Assembly: GCF_900176645.1 (NCBI RefSeq)
Contig: NZ_FXAN01000083.1
Span: 96,870-160,869 of the forward strand
Length of the DNA: 64,000 bases
DNA from: Burkholderia singularis
GTDB taxonomy: Bacteria; Pseudomonadota; Gammaproteobacteria; Burkholderiales; Burkholderiaceae
Direction of reading: 5' to 3'
Shown one piece after another: positions 27,420 through 37,457 of the stretch. The notes below the pieces were generated by a model that was given only the letters and a program-made list of their open reading frames with translations, had not been told where the DNA came from and ran no database searches. The position numbers were made by a program, and so were the translations under genes. Each line of letters opens with the position of its first letter. Position 1 is the stretch's first letter.

Positions 27420-28988
27420 TCAAGCCGCCGGACCGATCTCGACCCGCCGGGCTTCCTTCGCGTCCGCCCCGCCCGTGATCGTTTCCGGCTTTTTCATGAT
27501 GATGCGCGCTTCGGCGACGCCCGCGGCTTTCAGCGCATCGCGCACCGCCTGCGCACGATGCTTCGCCAGCTCCTCGTTCGTCGCGACCGAGCCCGTCTTG
27601 TCGGTATAGCCCGACAGCACGAGCTTCGCGTCCGGATGTGCGTTCGCGTAATCGACGGCTGCGGCGATCGCGCCCTTCGCGTCCGCGGGCAGCTCGCTCT
27701 TGCCGATCTCGAAGTAGATCGCAGCCGGCAGCGCCTGGGCTTGAGCCTGCTGCGCCGGTGCGGAGGCGCCCGATGCGGCTTCGGCGGCGGGTGCCGCGGC
27801 GGCCTCGCCCGCGGCCGGCGCGCTGTCCGCCGGCAACTTGCCGTTACGCGCATCGGCCACCTGTTTCGGCTGCAGCGAATCGCCCTTATGGTTGCCCCAC
27901 GAATTGCGCTCGAACGTGATCACCGACGCGATGTCGAGATCCGACAGCGACGCCCACGACGGCATCGCGCCGTTGCCCTTCAGCACGCGCTCGACATGCG
28001 CGGCGATCGGACCGTTCGCGATCTGGCCGCCATCGATTGCCGGGAATGCGCCGAGACCCTTGCCATTCGGCTGGTGGCATACCGCGCAGTTCGCCTTGTA
28101 GACTTCCTCGCCGTGCGCAATCAGCTCGGCGCGCGTATAGACCTTGTTCGGATCGACCGCGCCCGCGGCGAGCTTGGCCTTCTGCGCGCTCACCCACTTC
28201 GCGTAATCGTCGTCCGACAGCACCTCGACGACGACGGGCATGTACGCATGCTCCTTGCCGCACAGCTCGGTACAGAAACCGCGGTAGGTGCCGACCTTGT
28301 CGGCCTTGAACCACGTGTCGCGCACGAAGCCGGGAATCGCATCCTGCTTCACGCCGAACGCGGGCACATACCAGGAATGGACGACATCGTTCGCGGTCGT
28401 GATGATGCGAATCTTCTTGTTAACCGGCACGACGAGCGGATTGTCGACTTCCTGCAGATAGGTATCGGAAATCGGCTTCTGGCCGTTGACCTCGCTGCGC
28501 GGCGTCGTCAGCGTCGACAAAAAGCCGATGCCTTCGCCCGGACCCTTCACGTAGTCATACGCCCACTTCCATTGGTAACCGGTGACCTTGATCGTCAGAT
28601 CGGCGTTCGTCGTGTCCTTCATTGCGACGACGGCCTTCGTCGCGGGCAGCGCCATCAGCACGACGATGATGAACGGCACGATCGTCCAGATGATTTCGAC
28701 CGTGGTGCTTTCGTGGAAATTGGCGGCCTTGTGGCCTTTCGATTTGCGGTGCGCGAAGATCGAATAGAACATCACGCCGAACACGCCGACGAAGATCACC
28801 GTACAGAGGATCAGCATCATCGTGTGAAGGTCGTAAAGCTCCTCGGCAATCTTCGTCACGGGCGGCTGGAGATTGATCTCGTTGACGCGGGGGCCGCCCG
28901 GGCTGTCGCCGACCGCCGCAGCGGCACCGGCGAAGAGCAGCCCGCTGCATGCCAGCACGCCCGTGAGGGCTCGCTTGATTGTTTTCAT
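27420..28988 (-). CDS. ctaC: Cytochrome c oxidase subunit II with cytochrome c and OmpA domains
   Basis: A 522-residue subunit II. Seen in order: signal peptide (TGVLACSGLLFAGAAAA); two membrane helices (about 55-77 and 96-117); a CuA cupredoxin domain with GFCTELCGKEHAYMPV near residue 240; a cytochrome c domain with CAVCHQPNGKGLG near 302; an Ala-rich linker near 380-415; and a C-terminal OmpA-type peptidoglycan-binding domain (about 420-520) with IYFEIGKSELPADAK, SGYTDKTGS and NEELAKHRAQAVRDAL. The caa3-type cytochrome c fusion is common, but an added OmpA domain is not standard for subunit II. AAGGAAG precedes the ATG at 28988; a TTG-start extension is possible. Confidence 0.95.
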   Translation of the reverse strand: MKTIKRALTGVLACSGLLFAGAAAAVGDSPGGPRVNEINLQPPVTKIAEELYDLHTMMLILCTVIFVGVFGVMFYSIFAHRKSKGHKAANFHESTTVEIIWTIVPFIIVVLMALPATKAVVAMKDTTNADLTIKVTGYQWKWAYDYVKGPGEGIGFLSTLTTPRSEVNGQKPISDTYLQEVDNPLVVPVNKKIRIITTANDVVHSWYVPAFGVKQDAIPGFVRDTWFKADKVGTYRGFCTELCGKEHAYMPVVVEVLSDDDYAKWVSAQKAKLAAGAVDPNKVYTRAELIAHGEEVYKANCAVCHQPNGKGLGAFPAIDGGQIANGPIAAHVERVLKGNGAMPSWASLSDLDIASVITFERNSWGNHKGDSLQPKQVADARNGKLPADSAPAAGEAAAAPAAEAASGASAPAQQAQAQALPAAIYFEIGKSELPADAKGAIAAAVDYANAHPDAKLVLSGYTDKTGSVATNEELAKHRAQAVRDALKAAGVAEARIIMKKPETITGGADAKEARRVEIGPAA

Positions 28989-29059
28989 AGCTTCCTTACC
29001 CAAAATTTCCATTCAAACCCTGCCCCGCCGCAGGCCGCCCGCTACACCGGCCACCCGTT

Positions 29060-29536
29060 TCAGCCACCGCGCATCAACGATGCACGTAGCTCGCGCGCAA
29101 ACTGAGCGCGCCGGTATTGCGCAAGATGCTGCCCGATCACGAACGCTTCGCCACGCGATACCAATCTGATCGGATCGCACGGCGACTCGCCCGGCTCGAC
29201 CCTCACCCAGTCCGGGTTCAATTCGATCTGCGTCAGCCGCTCCGCGCTCATCCGCTCGATGATGAGCCGGTGACGAAACAGCCGGATGCGCTCGTAATCG
29301 ACTGCATGGCGCGCATAAACGATAAACGCGACGCCTACCGCCAACAGCTCGATCCCAGTAAATGGCAGCACGAGCCATGCTCCGCGCCAAAACAACAGGA
29401 CCGCAATCATCAGCGAGCATGCGGCGAGCGAGACATAGAACGTCACGAACTGACGCGGCGACACCGAGCAGTTGCGTTTCATCAACCAGTCCTTCAGGAC
29501 CGGCTCGGCATCCGGCAAACCTTCCGCTGCTTCCAT
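29060..29536 (-). CDS. DUF2244 family membrane protein
   Basis: A 158-residue protein with two adjacent membrane segments (FVTFYVSLAACSLMIAVLLF near 28 and WLVLPFTGIELLAVGVAFIV near 53) and a soluble C-terminal part containing RIRLFRHRLIIERMSAERLTQIELN. The pattern is that of the DUF2244 integral membrane family, often encoded next to ctaC. Function unknown. The ATG at 29536 (MEAAEGLPDAEP) is chosen over a longer frame. Confidence 0.82.
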   Translation of the reverse strand: MEAAEGLPDAEPVLKDWLMKRNCSVSPRQFVTFYVSLAACSLMIAVLLFWRGAWLVLPFTGIELLAVGVAFIVYARHAVDYERIRLFRHRLIIERMSAERLTQIELNPDWVRVEPGESPCDPIRLVSRGEAFVIGQHLAQYRRAQFARELRASLMRGG

Positions 29537-29805
29537 CGCTGCCTCTCGCGAACGACGTCTGATGCTTGGCTCCAACTGCTCGTCAAAGCGCCGTCCGACC
29601 GGTATTGTGGGACACCCCCAGGACGACAAACTGTCGCATTATAGGCGGGTTCAAAGTCATCCACAAGCAAGCGGCGGTGCCCGGCGAGCCAAGCGCGACA
29701 AGCTTTCCGGCCATTTCGGAGGACGCTTTCCATCCGTGCGGGCTGTGCATTGCCCAATCTTTCCCGGCTGCGCACGACCCGCTGCGCGCCCCCTCAAACG
29801 CACTT

Positions 29806-30771
29806 TCACGGGCGCTTCGAACGCCCTTTTCCGATGTCCTGCACACGCACGATGCCGTGGCCTTCGGCCGTCGTGCGCGGCGCCGCCTTCCACGCGTGAC
29901 CGTAGATCACCTCGAAGGTGAGCGGGATCGTGCCATCGTCGCGCCGACGCGCATCGAGCGCATCGTGCAGCGCCGCAAGCAGCCGCCGCGACGCCCGCGC
30001 CGACGCCTCGTCGCGTTCGAACGGATACGCGCCCCAGCGGCGCACATCCGCGAGCAGCGAAGCGGGAGACTTGTAGGTGACGGTCAGCACCTCCTGATCC
30101 ATCACCGGAATCTCGAAACCGCTTTCGACGAGCATGTCGCCCAAATCGTGCATATCGACGAAATCCACGATGCGCGCCGGTGCGGCCGCGTCGACTGCGC
30201 GAGCCGCGTCCGCCCAGGCCGCGCGCAGCTCGCGCAGCGTATCGGGCCCAAGCGTGCTGAACATCAGCAGCCCATCGACACGCAACACACGGTGCCATTC
30301 GGGCAGCACGAGATCAGGACGCGCATGCCAATGCAAAGCGCAATTGGACCAGAGAAGATCGAACGCGCCGCCGGCAAACGGCAGCATGGAGAAATCGGCC
30401 TGCGCGACGCGCGGGCCGCGCTGGCCGAGCGCCTTGGCAAGCGTCGCGGGGAGGAAGCGGCGCCAGTTGGTATCGGCGGCATCGCGCTCGGCCGCGCGCG
30501 CGAGCATCCCGTGGGACACGTCGACACCGAACACCGGCGCCTCGGGAAAGCGCGCGCGCAGCAGGGGCAGGTCGTCGCCCGTGCCGCAGCCCGCGTCGAG
30601 CACGCTCGCGGGACTGATCTTGATGTAATCGAGACGCTCGCGCATGCGCTGCGCAATCTCGCGCGGCAGAAACGACACGGCGCCGAATCCGGCGGCGCGG
30701 CGATCGAAGATCTGCCGCAAACGCCGCGGGTCATCGGCCGGACGGCCGGTTTGTGCGGGAGCTGGGGACAT
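29806..30771 (-). CDS. bioC: Malonyl-ACP O-methyltransferase BioC
   Basis: Predicted to methylate malonyl-ACP, the entry step of pimeloyl-ACP and biotin synthesis. About 321 residues. The SAM-binding motif I is VLDAGCGTGDDLPLLRARFP near residue 58, followed by VFGVDVSHGML and the FDLLWSNCALHWH motif IV region near 137, then FSTLGPDTLRELR near 173, which is typical of BioC. The class is a Rossmann methyltransferase, and BioC is the best fit. The other biotin genes are not in the window. Starts: an ATG at 30771 or a GTG at 30780. Confidence 0.8.
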   Translation of the reverse strand: MSPAPAQTGRPADDPRRLRQIFDRRAAGFGAVSFLPREIAQRMRERLDYIKISPASVLDAGCGTGDDLPLLRARFPEAPVFGVDVSHGMLARAAERDAADTNWRRFLPATLAKALGQRGPRVAQADFSMLPFAGGAFDLLWSNCALHWHARPDLVLPEWHRVLRVDGLLMFSTLGPDTLRELRAAWADAARAVDAAAPARIVDFVDMHDLGDMLVESGFEIPVMDQEVLTVTYKSPASLLADVRRWGAYPFERDEASARASRRLLAALHDALDARRRDDGTIPLTFEVIYGHAWKAAPRTTAEGHGIVRVQDIGKGRSKRP

Positions 30772-30853
30772 TTGGAGCACACTGGCGAAGAGCCCGAAGT
30801 ATACTCGCTCGCTTCGCGGCGTTCAGCGAAGCGGCCTTGGACAGGAGCCGACG

Positions 30854-31771
30854 ATGGCCGACCGTGCGATTTTGCGACGCAGCATCCGCGTGGCGAGGAT
30901 CTGTGCGGCCAATCTATTCGCGCGCCTTGTTGCCGCCGCGCTGCCGAACCGCTGCGCGCTGTGCGGCAATTTGTCACACCAGACGATTTGCGCGTGGTGC
31001 GACGACGCCTATTGGAACGAAGCACGGCTGCGCTGCCCGCGCTGTGCGCTGCCGCTCGCCGGCAAGCGCATGCGTCATGACATGCAGACGTGGCGCGCTG
31101 CGCATGCGTTGCCGGCAGCAAGTTCGCCGCATGGCACGGGCACCTCGGCACGCGCGCAACCGCTGCAAGCGGCGCTCGCGCGGCCACCCACGAACGCGCC
31201 GGAAAAAGCACGGCCGCCGCACGCCGCGCGCTATTACTGCAGCGCGTGCGCGAACGCACCGCCGGGATTCGACGCGACGCTCGCGCTCGCTGATTACCGC
31301 GCGCCGCTCGACGGCCTTGCGCTAGAACTGAAGTTCCGTGCGCATCTCGCGCTCGGCCGCGAATTCGGCGCGCGGCTCGCACGGCTTGCGTCGGACGCGC
31401 TCGACGACGCGCCGCCGCTCGATGCGATCGCCCCTGTGCCGCTTGGAGCGCGGCGTCTCGTCGAGCGTGGCTATAACCAGGCATGGGAAATCGCGCGACC
31501 GCTCGCGCAGGCATTGTGCGTGCGGGCCAACCCGACGCTGGTCGCGCGCGTCACCGACACCGCGCCGCAATCGCGGCTTGCCTATGACGCGCGGCGCATG
31601 AACGTCGCGGCTGCGTTCGCAATCGCGCGGCCGGTGACGGGATTGCACATCGGCATCGTCGACGACGTGATGACGTCAGGCGCGACGCTCGACGCGATCG
31701 CGCGCGCATTGAAGGACGCGGGCGCGCGCCGCGTGACGAATTTCGTCGCGCTGCGCACCGCGAAGGATTGA
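30854..31771 (+). CDS. ComF-family phosphoribosyltransferase-like protein
   Basis: A 305-residue protein of the ComF/GntX group. It has an N-terminal double zinc-ribbon (CALCG, CAWCDD, CPRCALPL and CSAC cysteine pairs between about 34 and 125, interrupted by an Ala/Pro-rich insertion) and a C-terminal PRTase-like domain with the pyrophosphate motif GIVDDVMTSGATLDAIA near 265. LVERGYNQAWEIARPLA near 208 is the family signature. AGGAG lies before the ATG at 30854. The gene diverges from bioC. A role in DNA uptake or nucleotide metabolism is inferred from the family. Confidence 0.88.
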   Translation: MADRAILRRSIRVARICAANLFARLVAAALPNRCALCGNLSHQTICAWCDDAYWNEARLRCPRCALPLAGKRMRHDMQTWRAAHALPAASSPHGTGTSARAQPLQAALARPPTNAPEKARPPHAARYYCSACANAPPGFDATLALADYRAPLDGLALELKFRAHLALGREFGARLARLASDALDDAPPLDAIAPVPLGARRLVERGYNQAWEIARPLAQALCVRANPTLVARVTDTAPQSRLAYDARRMNVAAAFAIARPVTGLHIGIVDDVMTSGATLDAIARALKDAGARRVTNFVALRTAKD

Positions 31772-31841
31772 CGGCGCCACCTCGCGCCGTCGGAAAACAC
31801 GGAGCCGCGACACGCGCTCACCAGCAAACATCGATCGAATC

Positions 31842-32312
31842 ATGTTCAACGTCGTCCTAGTCGAACCCGAAATTCCGCCGAACACCGGCAACGTCATCCG
31901 CCTGTGCGCGAATACGGGCGCACGCTTGCATCTGATCGAGCCGCTCGGCTTTCCGCTCGACGATGCGAAAATGCGGCGCGCAGGGCTCGACTATCACGAG
32001 TACGCGCAAATGCAAGTTCATCCGAACTGGGACGCATTCGTCGCCGCCGAAGCACCGGACCCCGCACGGATGTTCGCGTTCACGACGCGCGGCTCGGGAC
32101 GCTTTCACGATCGGGCGTTCGCGCCGGGCGACTGGTTCGTGTTCGGCTCGGAAACGCGCGGGCTGCGCGCCGAGCTGGTCGAACGATTTGCCGCGCCCCA
32201 GCGCGTGCGGCTGCCAATGCGGCCGGGCAACCGCAGCCTCAATCTGTCGAATACCGTTGCGGTGGTCGTATTCGAGGCGTGGCGCCAGGCGGGATTCGAA
32301 GGCGGTGCGTGA
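31842..32312 (+). CDS. trmL: tRNA (cytidine(34)-2'-O)-methyltransferase TrmL
   Basis: SPOUT-class methyltransferase of 156 residues that 2'-O-methylates the wobble base of tRNA-Leu. Seen: NVVLVEPEIPPNTGNVIRLC near the N-terminus, FVFGSETRGLRAEL near residue 102, and the C-terminal knot motif RLPMRPGNRSLNLSNTVAVVVFEAW. The length and motifs match TrmL/YibK. Starts at the ATG 31842. Confidence 0.95.
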   Translation: MFNVVLVEPEIPPNTGNVIRLCANTGARLHLIEPLGFPLDDAKMRRAGLDYHEYAQMQVHPNWDAFVAAEAPDPARMFAFTTRGSGRFHDRAFAPGDWFVFGSETRGLRAELVERFAAPQRVRLPMRPGNRSLNLSNTVAVVVFEAWRQAGFEGGA

Positions 32313-32487
32313 TGAAACGCAGCATCGACCGCCAATTGCCGCCGGATGGTGGTCAATCAATCGGTTTCGGCAACGTCGCCTGAGTTCCGCGCCAAAGCAA
32401 GTTAGGTTGTCGCAACGTCACCTTTCGGTTGATCGACTCGCTTTCTATGATCGTCAGGGCACTCAACGAGATGAGGTCATCATCGCA

Positions 32488-33411
32488 ATGAACAGCGCCA
32501 ATCAATTGATTTCCCATCGCACCGGTTCCGATCACACCGTCGAATCCGCCATCGCCACGATCCAGGCCCGCTTGCGCGCACAGGACGATCTTCCGGCCGC
32601 GACGCTCGGCCAACAGCTCGCGCTGGTCGATCAGCTCGCCACATTCGAATTCGGACGCTTCCTGCTCGTCAATCGCGGGCTCGACGGTGAATGGACACAT
32701 CGCCTCGTGACCTACGAACCTGGCACGTTGAAACCGGGCGCGACAACCGATCTCGAATATCGATTATTCGAGCGTCTGCCCGCCGGGCTTGCCACGCGCG
32801 AACGCTTCGGCGTCTTTCGCCGGGAACTGCAAGCGTTACTCAAGCCTGGCATCACACTCGCGTCCGTGCCATGCGGATGGATGGGCGATCTGCTGCTGCT
32901 CGACCACCGCGGCTATGACGATATAAAGCTGCTCGGCATCGATCTCGACCCACGCGCATTGGATGGTGCTTGGGCGCTGGCAACCGAGCGCGGCTTGACC
33001 GATCGGCTGTCGCTACGCCGTGGCGACGCGTGGTCGCTGGGTCTGCATGCGCAGGTGGATGCGCTGACGAGCAACGGCCTCAATATCTACGAACCCGACG
33101 ACGACCGCGTGATCGCGCTGTATCGCCGGTTCTTCGACGCACTGAAGCCCGGCGGTCATTTGATCACGAGCTTTCTGACACCGCCGCCGGCGCTATCGAA
33201 TGAATCGCCCTGGGATCTGAGCGTGACCACGCCGGATGCGCTCGCACTGCAACAAACGTTGTTCGTGCACGTGCTCGACGTGAAATGGAATGTTTTCCGC
33301 ACGCATGCGCAGACCCGGACGCAACTCGAACGAGCCGGCTTTGCCGAGATCCGATTCGTCGACGATCGCGGCCGGATGTTTCCGACCGTCGTGGCGCGCA
33401 AGCCGGTGTAG
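32488..33411 (+). CDS. Class I SAM-dependent methyltransferase
   Basis: A 307-residue protein with a Rossmann methyltransferase domain from about residue 120. Seen: VPCGWMGDLLLLDHRGYDDI near 130 (a modified motif I), LLGIDLDPRALDGAWALA near 150, NGLNIYEPDDDRV near 199, and LKPGGHLITSFLTPPP near 222. The N-terminal region (residues 15-100) is a separate helical part with an LYRLFERLP-like stretch. The substrate is unknown. The gene starts at the ATG 32488, about 175 bp after trmL. Confidence 0.8.
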   Translation: MNSANQLISHRTGSDHTVESAIATIQARLRAQDDLPAATLGQQLALVDQLATFEFGRFLLVNRGLDGEWTHRLVTYEPGTLKPGATTDLEYRLFERLPAGLATRERFGVFRRELQALLKPGITLASVPCGWMGDLLLLDHRGYDDIKLLGIDLDPRALDGAWALATERGLTDRLSLRRGDAWSLGLHAQVDALTSNGLNIYEPDDDRVIALYRRFFDALKPGGHLITSFLTPPPALSNESPWDLSVTTPDALALQQTLFVHVLDVKWNVFRTHAQTRTQLERAGFAEIRFVDDRGRMFPTVVARKPV

Positions 33412-33464
33412 ACGAACCCGCGCCGCTGACCGCGCACGACGGCGGGCAGCGGCGCCCCTCGATC

Positions 33465-33992
33465 TCACTTGAGCCGCGCGAGCTCGGCTGCATAATGCGC
33501 CAGCATGTCGTCGGAAAAGCACGCAAATACGATGCGCTGAAAACGCGCGCCGGACGACAGCGCGTTGCTCACCATGCGCACGGCGATCGCCGTCGCGGCA
33601 TCCGGCGGAAAGCGATAGACGCCGCAACTGATCGCAGGAAACGCGATCGACACGCATCCCGCTTCGGCAGCGACTTCGAGCGAGCGCCGGTAGCACGACG
33701 CGAGCAGCTCGGCCTCTCGATGCCCGCCGCCCCGCCATACCGGGCCGACCGTATGGACGACATATTTCGCGGGCAATTGGTACGCGCGCGTGAGCTTCGC
33801 ATCGCCCGTCGCGCAACCGCCCAACGTCGCACATTCCGCCACGAGCGCCGGCCCTGCCGCGCGATGAATCGCGCCGTCCACGCCGCCGCCGCCCAGTAGC
33901 GACTCGTTTGCCGCGTTGACGATCGCATCGAGCGGAAGTGTCGTGATATCGACGATGCTTGCGTCGACAAACGTTGAACCGATGATCGGCAT
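33465..33992 (-). CDS. Macro-domain ADP-ribose/O-acetyl-ADP-ribose hydrolase
   Basis: A 175-residue macro domain protein. Seen: [26 protein letters not shown] near residue 21, the canonical ADP-ribose binding loop with the catalytic Asn and Asp; [11 protein letters not shown] near 78; [17 protein letters not shown] near 117; and a C-terminal VFACFSDD. It is a YmdB-type macro protein that likely deacetylates O-acetyl-ADP-ribose or removes ADP-ribose from proteins. Starts at the ATG 33992. Confidence 0.9.
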   Translation of the reverse strand: MPIIGSTFVDASIVDITTLPLDAIVNAANESLLGGGGVDGAIHRAAGPALVAECATLGGCATGDAKLTRAYQLPAKYVVHTVGPVWRGGGHREAELLASCYRRSLEVAAEAGCVSIAFPAISCGVYRFPPDAATAIAVRMVSNALSSGARFQRIVFACFSDDMLAHYAAELARLK

Positions 33993-34115
33993 CACGTTCT
34001 CCGTCCACAGCGCGTGAACGCCAGACAAACAAGCCTGCGCTCCCGCGTCGCCGCCGGTCAATTCATCGATTACAGACCGCGGCCCAACCCAGCCCGCGTT
34101 TGATTCGCGCCGCCC

Positions 34116-35114
34116 TCACTCCGCTTTCGCGTCCCGGCGCAGCAATCCGCTCACCGCATCGCGCGGCGCGACGCCGTCGAACAGCACAGCGCACACTGCC
34201 GCGGTGATCGGCATCTCGACGCCGCGCTCTTGCGCGATCGACAATACCGCCCGCGCGCATCGCACGCCTTCGGCAACGTGCCCGAGCGCCGCGAGGATGT
34301 CGTCGAGTGAGCGATCTGCCGCAAGCTGCATGCCCACCGTCCGATTGCGCGACAAATCACCCGTGGCGGTCAAGATCAAATCGCCCAGACCAGTCAGCCC
34401 CGTGAACGTCTCGGCCCGGCCGCCGAGCGCGACGCCGAGCCGCGACATCTCGGCGAGCCCGCGCGTGACGAGCGCCGCGCGCGCATTGAGACCGAGACCG
34501 AGCCCATCGGCAATGCCCGTGGCGATGGCGAGCACGTTCTTCACCGCACCGCCGACCTCCACACCAACGACGTCGTCGCCGGTATAAATGCGCATCGCGC
34601 CATGATGAAACGCGGCGAGCGTGCGCTCGCGGCACGCGGCAGACGCGCTCGCGACAGTCAACGCGACAGGCAGCCCTTGCGCGACCTCGCGTGCGAAGCT
34701 CGGCCCCGACAACACGCCGTGGCTCGCGTGCGCGGGCAACTCGCCGGCCACCATCTGATGCGGCAGCAGTCGCGTGTCGGCGTCGAAACCTTTGCAAACC
34801 CAGACGAAATGCGCGGGCGCACGGCCCGTGCCGCGCATCTCGCGAAGCAACGCGCGCAGCCCGGCCACGGGCGCGGCGATCACGCACAGCGCGTCATCCG
34901 CCTGCGCATGCGCGAACGCCTCGGCGAGATCGGCGCCGTAACGCAACACCGGCGGCAACGTGACGCCGCCCAGATAACGGACGTTCTCGCGCCGAGCGGC
35001 AAGTTCCGCCGCGAGTGCGGCATCGCGCGCCCAAAGCAGCGTGTCGTGCCGCGCGGCGAGATGCGCGGCGAGTGCGGTGCCCCACGCGCCCGCGCCCAGA
35101 ACCGCAATCTTCAT
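34116..35114 (-). CDS. gpsA: Glycerol-3-phosphate dehydrogenase (NAD(P)+) GpsA
   Basis: Cytosolic enzyme, 332 residues, reducing dihydroxyacetone phosphate to sn-glycerol-3-phosphate for phospholipid synthesis. Seen: the dinucleotide-binding loop [36 protein letters not shown] near 138; [21 protein letters not shown] near 190 with the catalytic Lys; and [21 protein letters not shown] near 247. It lies 50 bp after secB on the same strand. Confidence 0.97.
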   Translation of the reverse strand: MKIAVLGAGAWGTALAAHLAARHDTLLWARDAALAAELAARRENVRYLGGVTLPPVLRYGADLAEAFAHAQADDALCVIAAPVAGLRALLREMRGTGRAPAHFVWVCKGFDADTRLLPHQMVAGELPAHASHGVLSGPSFAREVAQGLPVALTVASASAACRERTLAAFHHGAMRIYTGDDVVGVEVGGAVKNVLAIATGIADGLGLGLNARAALVTRGLAEMSRLGVALGGRAETFTGLTGLGDLILTATGDLSRNRTVGMQLAADRSLDDILAALGHVAEGVRCARAVLSIAQERGVEMPITAAVCAVLFDGVAPRDAVSGLLRRDAKAE

Positions 35115-35164
35115 GCTGCGCACCGGTTGCGCGCGAGCCGATCGTTCATGACGCTCGCCCGCGC

Positions 35165-35638
35165 TCAGTTGAGCGTCGAGCCGTTCGGCGCGCCGCCTTG
35201 TTGTTGCGCGAGTTGCGCGAGACGCTGCTCGTACAGCGCCTGAAAATTGATCTCGGCAAGATGGATCGGCGGAAAGCCCGCGCGCGTGATCGCATCGGCG
35301 ATGTTCGAGCGCAGGTACGGGAACAGGATGGTCGGGCATGCGATCCCGCACAGCGGATCGATCTGGTCGTCCGGGATGTTACGGATATCGAAGATACCGG
35401 CCTGCTTCGCCTCGATCAGAAACGCGACTTTATCGCGGACCTTCGCGGTGACGGTGCCCGACACGGCAATCTCGTAGACGCTTTCGGCAAGGCGCTCGGC
35501 CTTCACGTCGACTTCGACTTCAACCGACGGCATGTCCTGCTCGAGGAAGATCGCCGGCGAATTCGGCTGCTCGAGCGACAAGTCTTTCAGGTAGATGCGC
35601 TGGATGTTGAAGAACGGTTGGTTTTCGACGTCGGACAT
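35165..35638 (-). CDS. secB: Export chaperone SecB
   Basis: Tetrameric cytosolic chaperone that keeps preproteins unfolded for SecA. 157 residues. Seen: [22 protein letters not shown] at the N-terminus, [25 protein letters not shown] near 45, [13 protein letters not shown] near 82, and [32 protein letters not shown] near 99. Forms a minus-strand group grx-secB-gpsA. Confidence 0.97.
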   Translation of the reverse strand: MSDVENQPFFNIQRIYLKDLSLEQPNSPAIFLEQDMPSVEVEVDVKAERLAESVYEIAVSGTVTAKVRDKVAFLIEAKQAGIFDIRNIPDDQIDPLCGIACPTILFPYLRSNIADAITRAGFPPIHLAEINFQALYEQRLAQLAQQQGGAPNGSTLN

Positions 35639-35748
35639 GGTGGTTCCCTAAAAAATAATCGTGGCGGCCGGAACCCTCCGGCCGCCCGGTATGGTCATGC
35701 TAAGGTCGTGCGCCGCCCGTCGTGCGGCGGCGCACCGCGCTGCGAGGA

Positions 35749-36015
35749 TCAAGCGGCAGCGGTTTCGAGAAGCGGCGTCAAGCCGCCTTCGCGATCGAGC
35801 TTCGACAAATCGTCGTAGCCGCCGACGTGCGTGTCGCCGATATAGATTTGCGGCACCGTGCGGCGGCCGGTGCGCTCCATCATTTCCGCACGGCGCGCCG
35901 GCTCCTTGTCGACCAGCACCTTCTCGATGCGCTCGACGCCACGCAGCTTGAGCAGCCGCTCGGCCTGGATGCAATACGGGCACACCTGGGTGCTGTACAT
36001 GACCACTTTGTTCAC
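35749..36015 (-). CDS. grxC: Glutaredoxin 3
   Basis: An 88-residue thioredoxin-fold dithiol protein with the active site VMYSTQVCPYCIQAERLL (CPYC) near residue 11 and RTVPQIYIGDTHVGGYDDL near 52. A GTG start at 36015 is supported by AAGGAG 7 bases upstream; the next in-frame ATG would remove the first beta strand. Confidence 0.93.
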   Translation of the reverse strand: MNKVVMYSTQVCPYCIQAERLLKLRGVERIEKVLVDKEPARRAEMMERTGRRTVPQIYIGDTHVGGYDDLSKLDREGGLTPLLETAAA

Positions 36016-36026
36016 TTCGCCACTCC

Positions 36027-36434
36027 TTATTTGACGACCGGCATGCCGGCCTGCTGCCATGCGGCGAGGCCGCCCTGCAGCACATGAACGTCCTGGTAAC
36101 CGGCTTGCTCGACGAGCTTGCGCGCTTTGTGCGATTGCTGACCGTTCTCGCACACGAGCAGCACCGGCGTACCCTTGTTTTTCGACAATTGGCCGACTTT
36201 TGTCTGGAGTTCGTCGAACGCGATCGAGCGCGCGGACGGCAGGTGCCCCGCATCGAACGCGGCCGCCGTGCGCAGATCGACGACGATCGCGTTACGGCGG
36301 TTGATCAATTGAGTGGCCTCGGCGGCGGACAGCCCGCCGCCGCCGCGCTTGAACGCGGGCCATGCAAGCAGGCCGCCGGAAACCACCAGGATCGCGATGA
36401 GCGCGAGATTCGTGTAATCGGTGAAGAACGTCAC
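36027..36434 (-). CDS. Membrane-anchored rhodanese-like protein
   Basis: About 135 residues with one N-terminal membrane segment (NLALIAILVVSGGLLAWPAF) and a rhodanese domain containing NAIVVDLRTAAAFDAGHLP near 48 and the active-site loop LLVCENGQQSHKAR near 90 (Cys present). Similar to YibN of E. coli, located next to grxC and secB as here. A GTG at 36434 gives the shorter form that begins TFFTDYTNLAL; a longer frame to 36572 is open but looks spurious. Sulfur-transfer activity is inferred. Confidence 0.82.
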   Translation of the reverse strand: MTFFTDYTNLALIAILVVSGGLLAWPAFKRGGGGLSAAEATQLINRRNAIVVDLRTAAAFDAGHLPSARSIAFDELQTKVGQLSKNKGTPVLLVCENGQQSHKARKLVEQAGYQDVHVLQGGLAAWQQAGMPVVK

Positions 36435-36574
36435 GGAAAATCCGTCGGAAAAGAGAAAACTGAGAAATCGAATCAGGACAATCCCGCCATTATAAAATAA
36501 CCTCCTGTCTACGATACCGTCCCGCGAGGGGCCGCATCCGCTTACCGCTTCCTCACTACCGACCGCAAGCATCC

Positions 36575-37324
36575 ATGTACAAGCTCGTTCTCATCCGCCA
36601 CGGCGAATCGACGTGGAACAAGGAAAACCGCTTCACCGGCTGGGTTGACGTCGACCTGACCGAACAAGGCAACCGCGAAGCGCAACAGGCCGGCCTGCTC
36701 CTCAAGGAAGCCGGCTACACGTTCGACATTGCCTACACGTCGGTGCTCAAGCGCGCGATCCGCACGCTTTGGCACGTGCAGGACCAGATGGATCTGATGT
36801 ACCTGCCCGTCGTCCATTCGTGGCGGCTCAACGAGCGCCATTACGGCGCGCTGTCGGGGCTCAACAAGGCGGAAACCGCCGCGAAGTACGGCGACGAGCA
36901 GGTGCTGGTCTGGCGCCGCAGCTACGATACGCCGCCGCCCGCGCTCGACGCGTCGGACGAGCGCGCGCCATACGGCGATCCGCGTTACGCGAAGGTGCCG
37001 CGCGAGCAATTGCCGCTCACCGAATGTCTGAAGGATACGGTCGCGCGCGTGCTGCCGCTCTGGAACGAATCGATCGCCCCGGCGATCAAGGCCGGCAAGC
37101 AGGTGCTGATCGCCGCGCACGGCAATTCGCTGCGCGCGCTGATCAAGTATCTCGACGGTATCTCCGATGCCGATATCGTTGGCCTGAACATCCCGAACGG
37201 CGTGCCGCTCGTCTACGAACTCGACGACAACCTGAAGCCCGTCAAGCACTACTATCTCGGCGACCAGGACGCAATCGCGAAAGCGCAGGCGGCCGTCGCC
37301 CAGCAGGGCAAGGCGCAGGCGTAA
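36575..37324 (+). CDS. gpmA: Phosphoglycerate mutase, 2,3-BPG-dependent
   Basis: Glycolytic enzyme, 249 residues. Seen: the active-site motif [18 protein letters not shown] near residue 5 (phospho-His), [17 protein letters not shown] near 56, [20 protein letters not shown] near 84, and [19 protein letters not shown] near 180. Starts at the ATG 36575. Confidence 0.98.
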   Translation: MYKLVLIRHGESTWNKENRFTGWVDVDLTEQGNREAQQAGLLLKEAGYTFDIAYTSVLKRAIRTLWHVQDQMDLMYLPVVHSWRLNERHYGALSGLNKAETAAKYGDEQVLVWRRSYDTPPPALDASDERAPYGDPRYAKVPREQLPLTECLKDTVARVLPLWNESIAPAIKAGKQVLIAAHGNSLRALIKYLDGISDADIVGLNIPNGVPLVYELDDNLKPVKHYYLGDQDAIAKAQAAVAQQGKAQA

Positions 37325-37325
37325 T

Positions 37326-37351
37326 AAGCGTAAGCTGCAAGCGTAAGCTGC
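37326..37351. repeat. 13-bp direct tandem repeat after gpmA
   Basis: AAGCGTAAGCTGC occurs twice head to tail, beginning next to the gpmA stop codon. Function unknown. Confidence 0.75.
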
Positions 37352-37457
37352 GCGGGCAAACCGGCGCGAGCCCACGCAAGCCGGCGCCATGCGCACGGCC
37401 GACGGCGGTGCAGCGCACGCACGCCGCCTCGGCCACGCAAAATACTGTCCGCCCGTG

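Noticed and set aside
25679..27478. 599-codon plus-strand frame rich in His and Arg
   Set aside because: Complement of ctaD; the true gene has all oxidase motifs.
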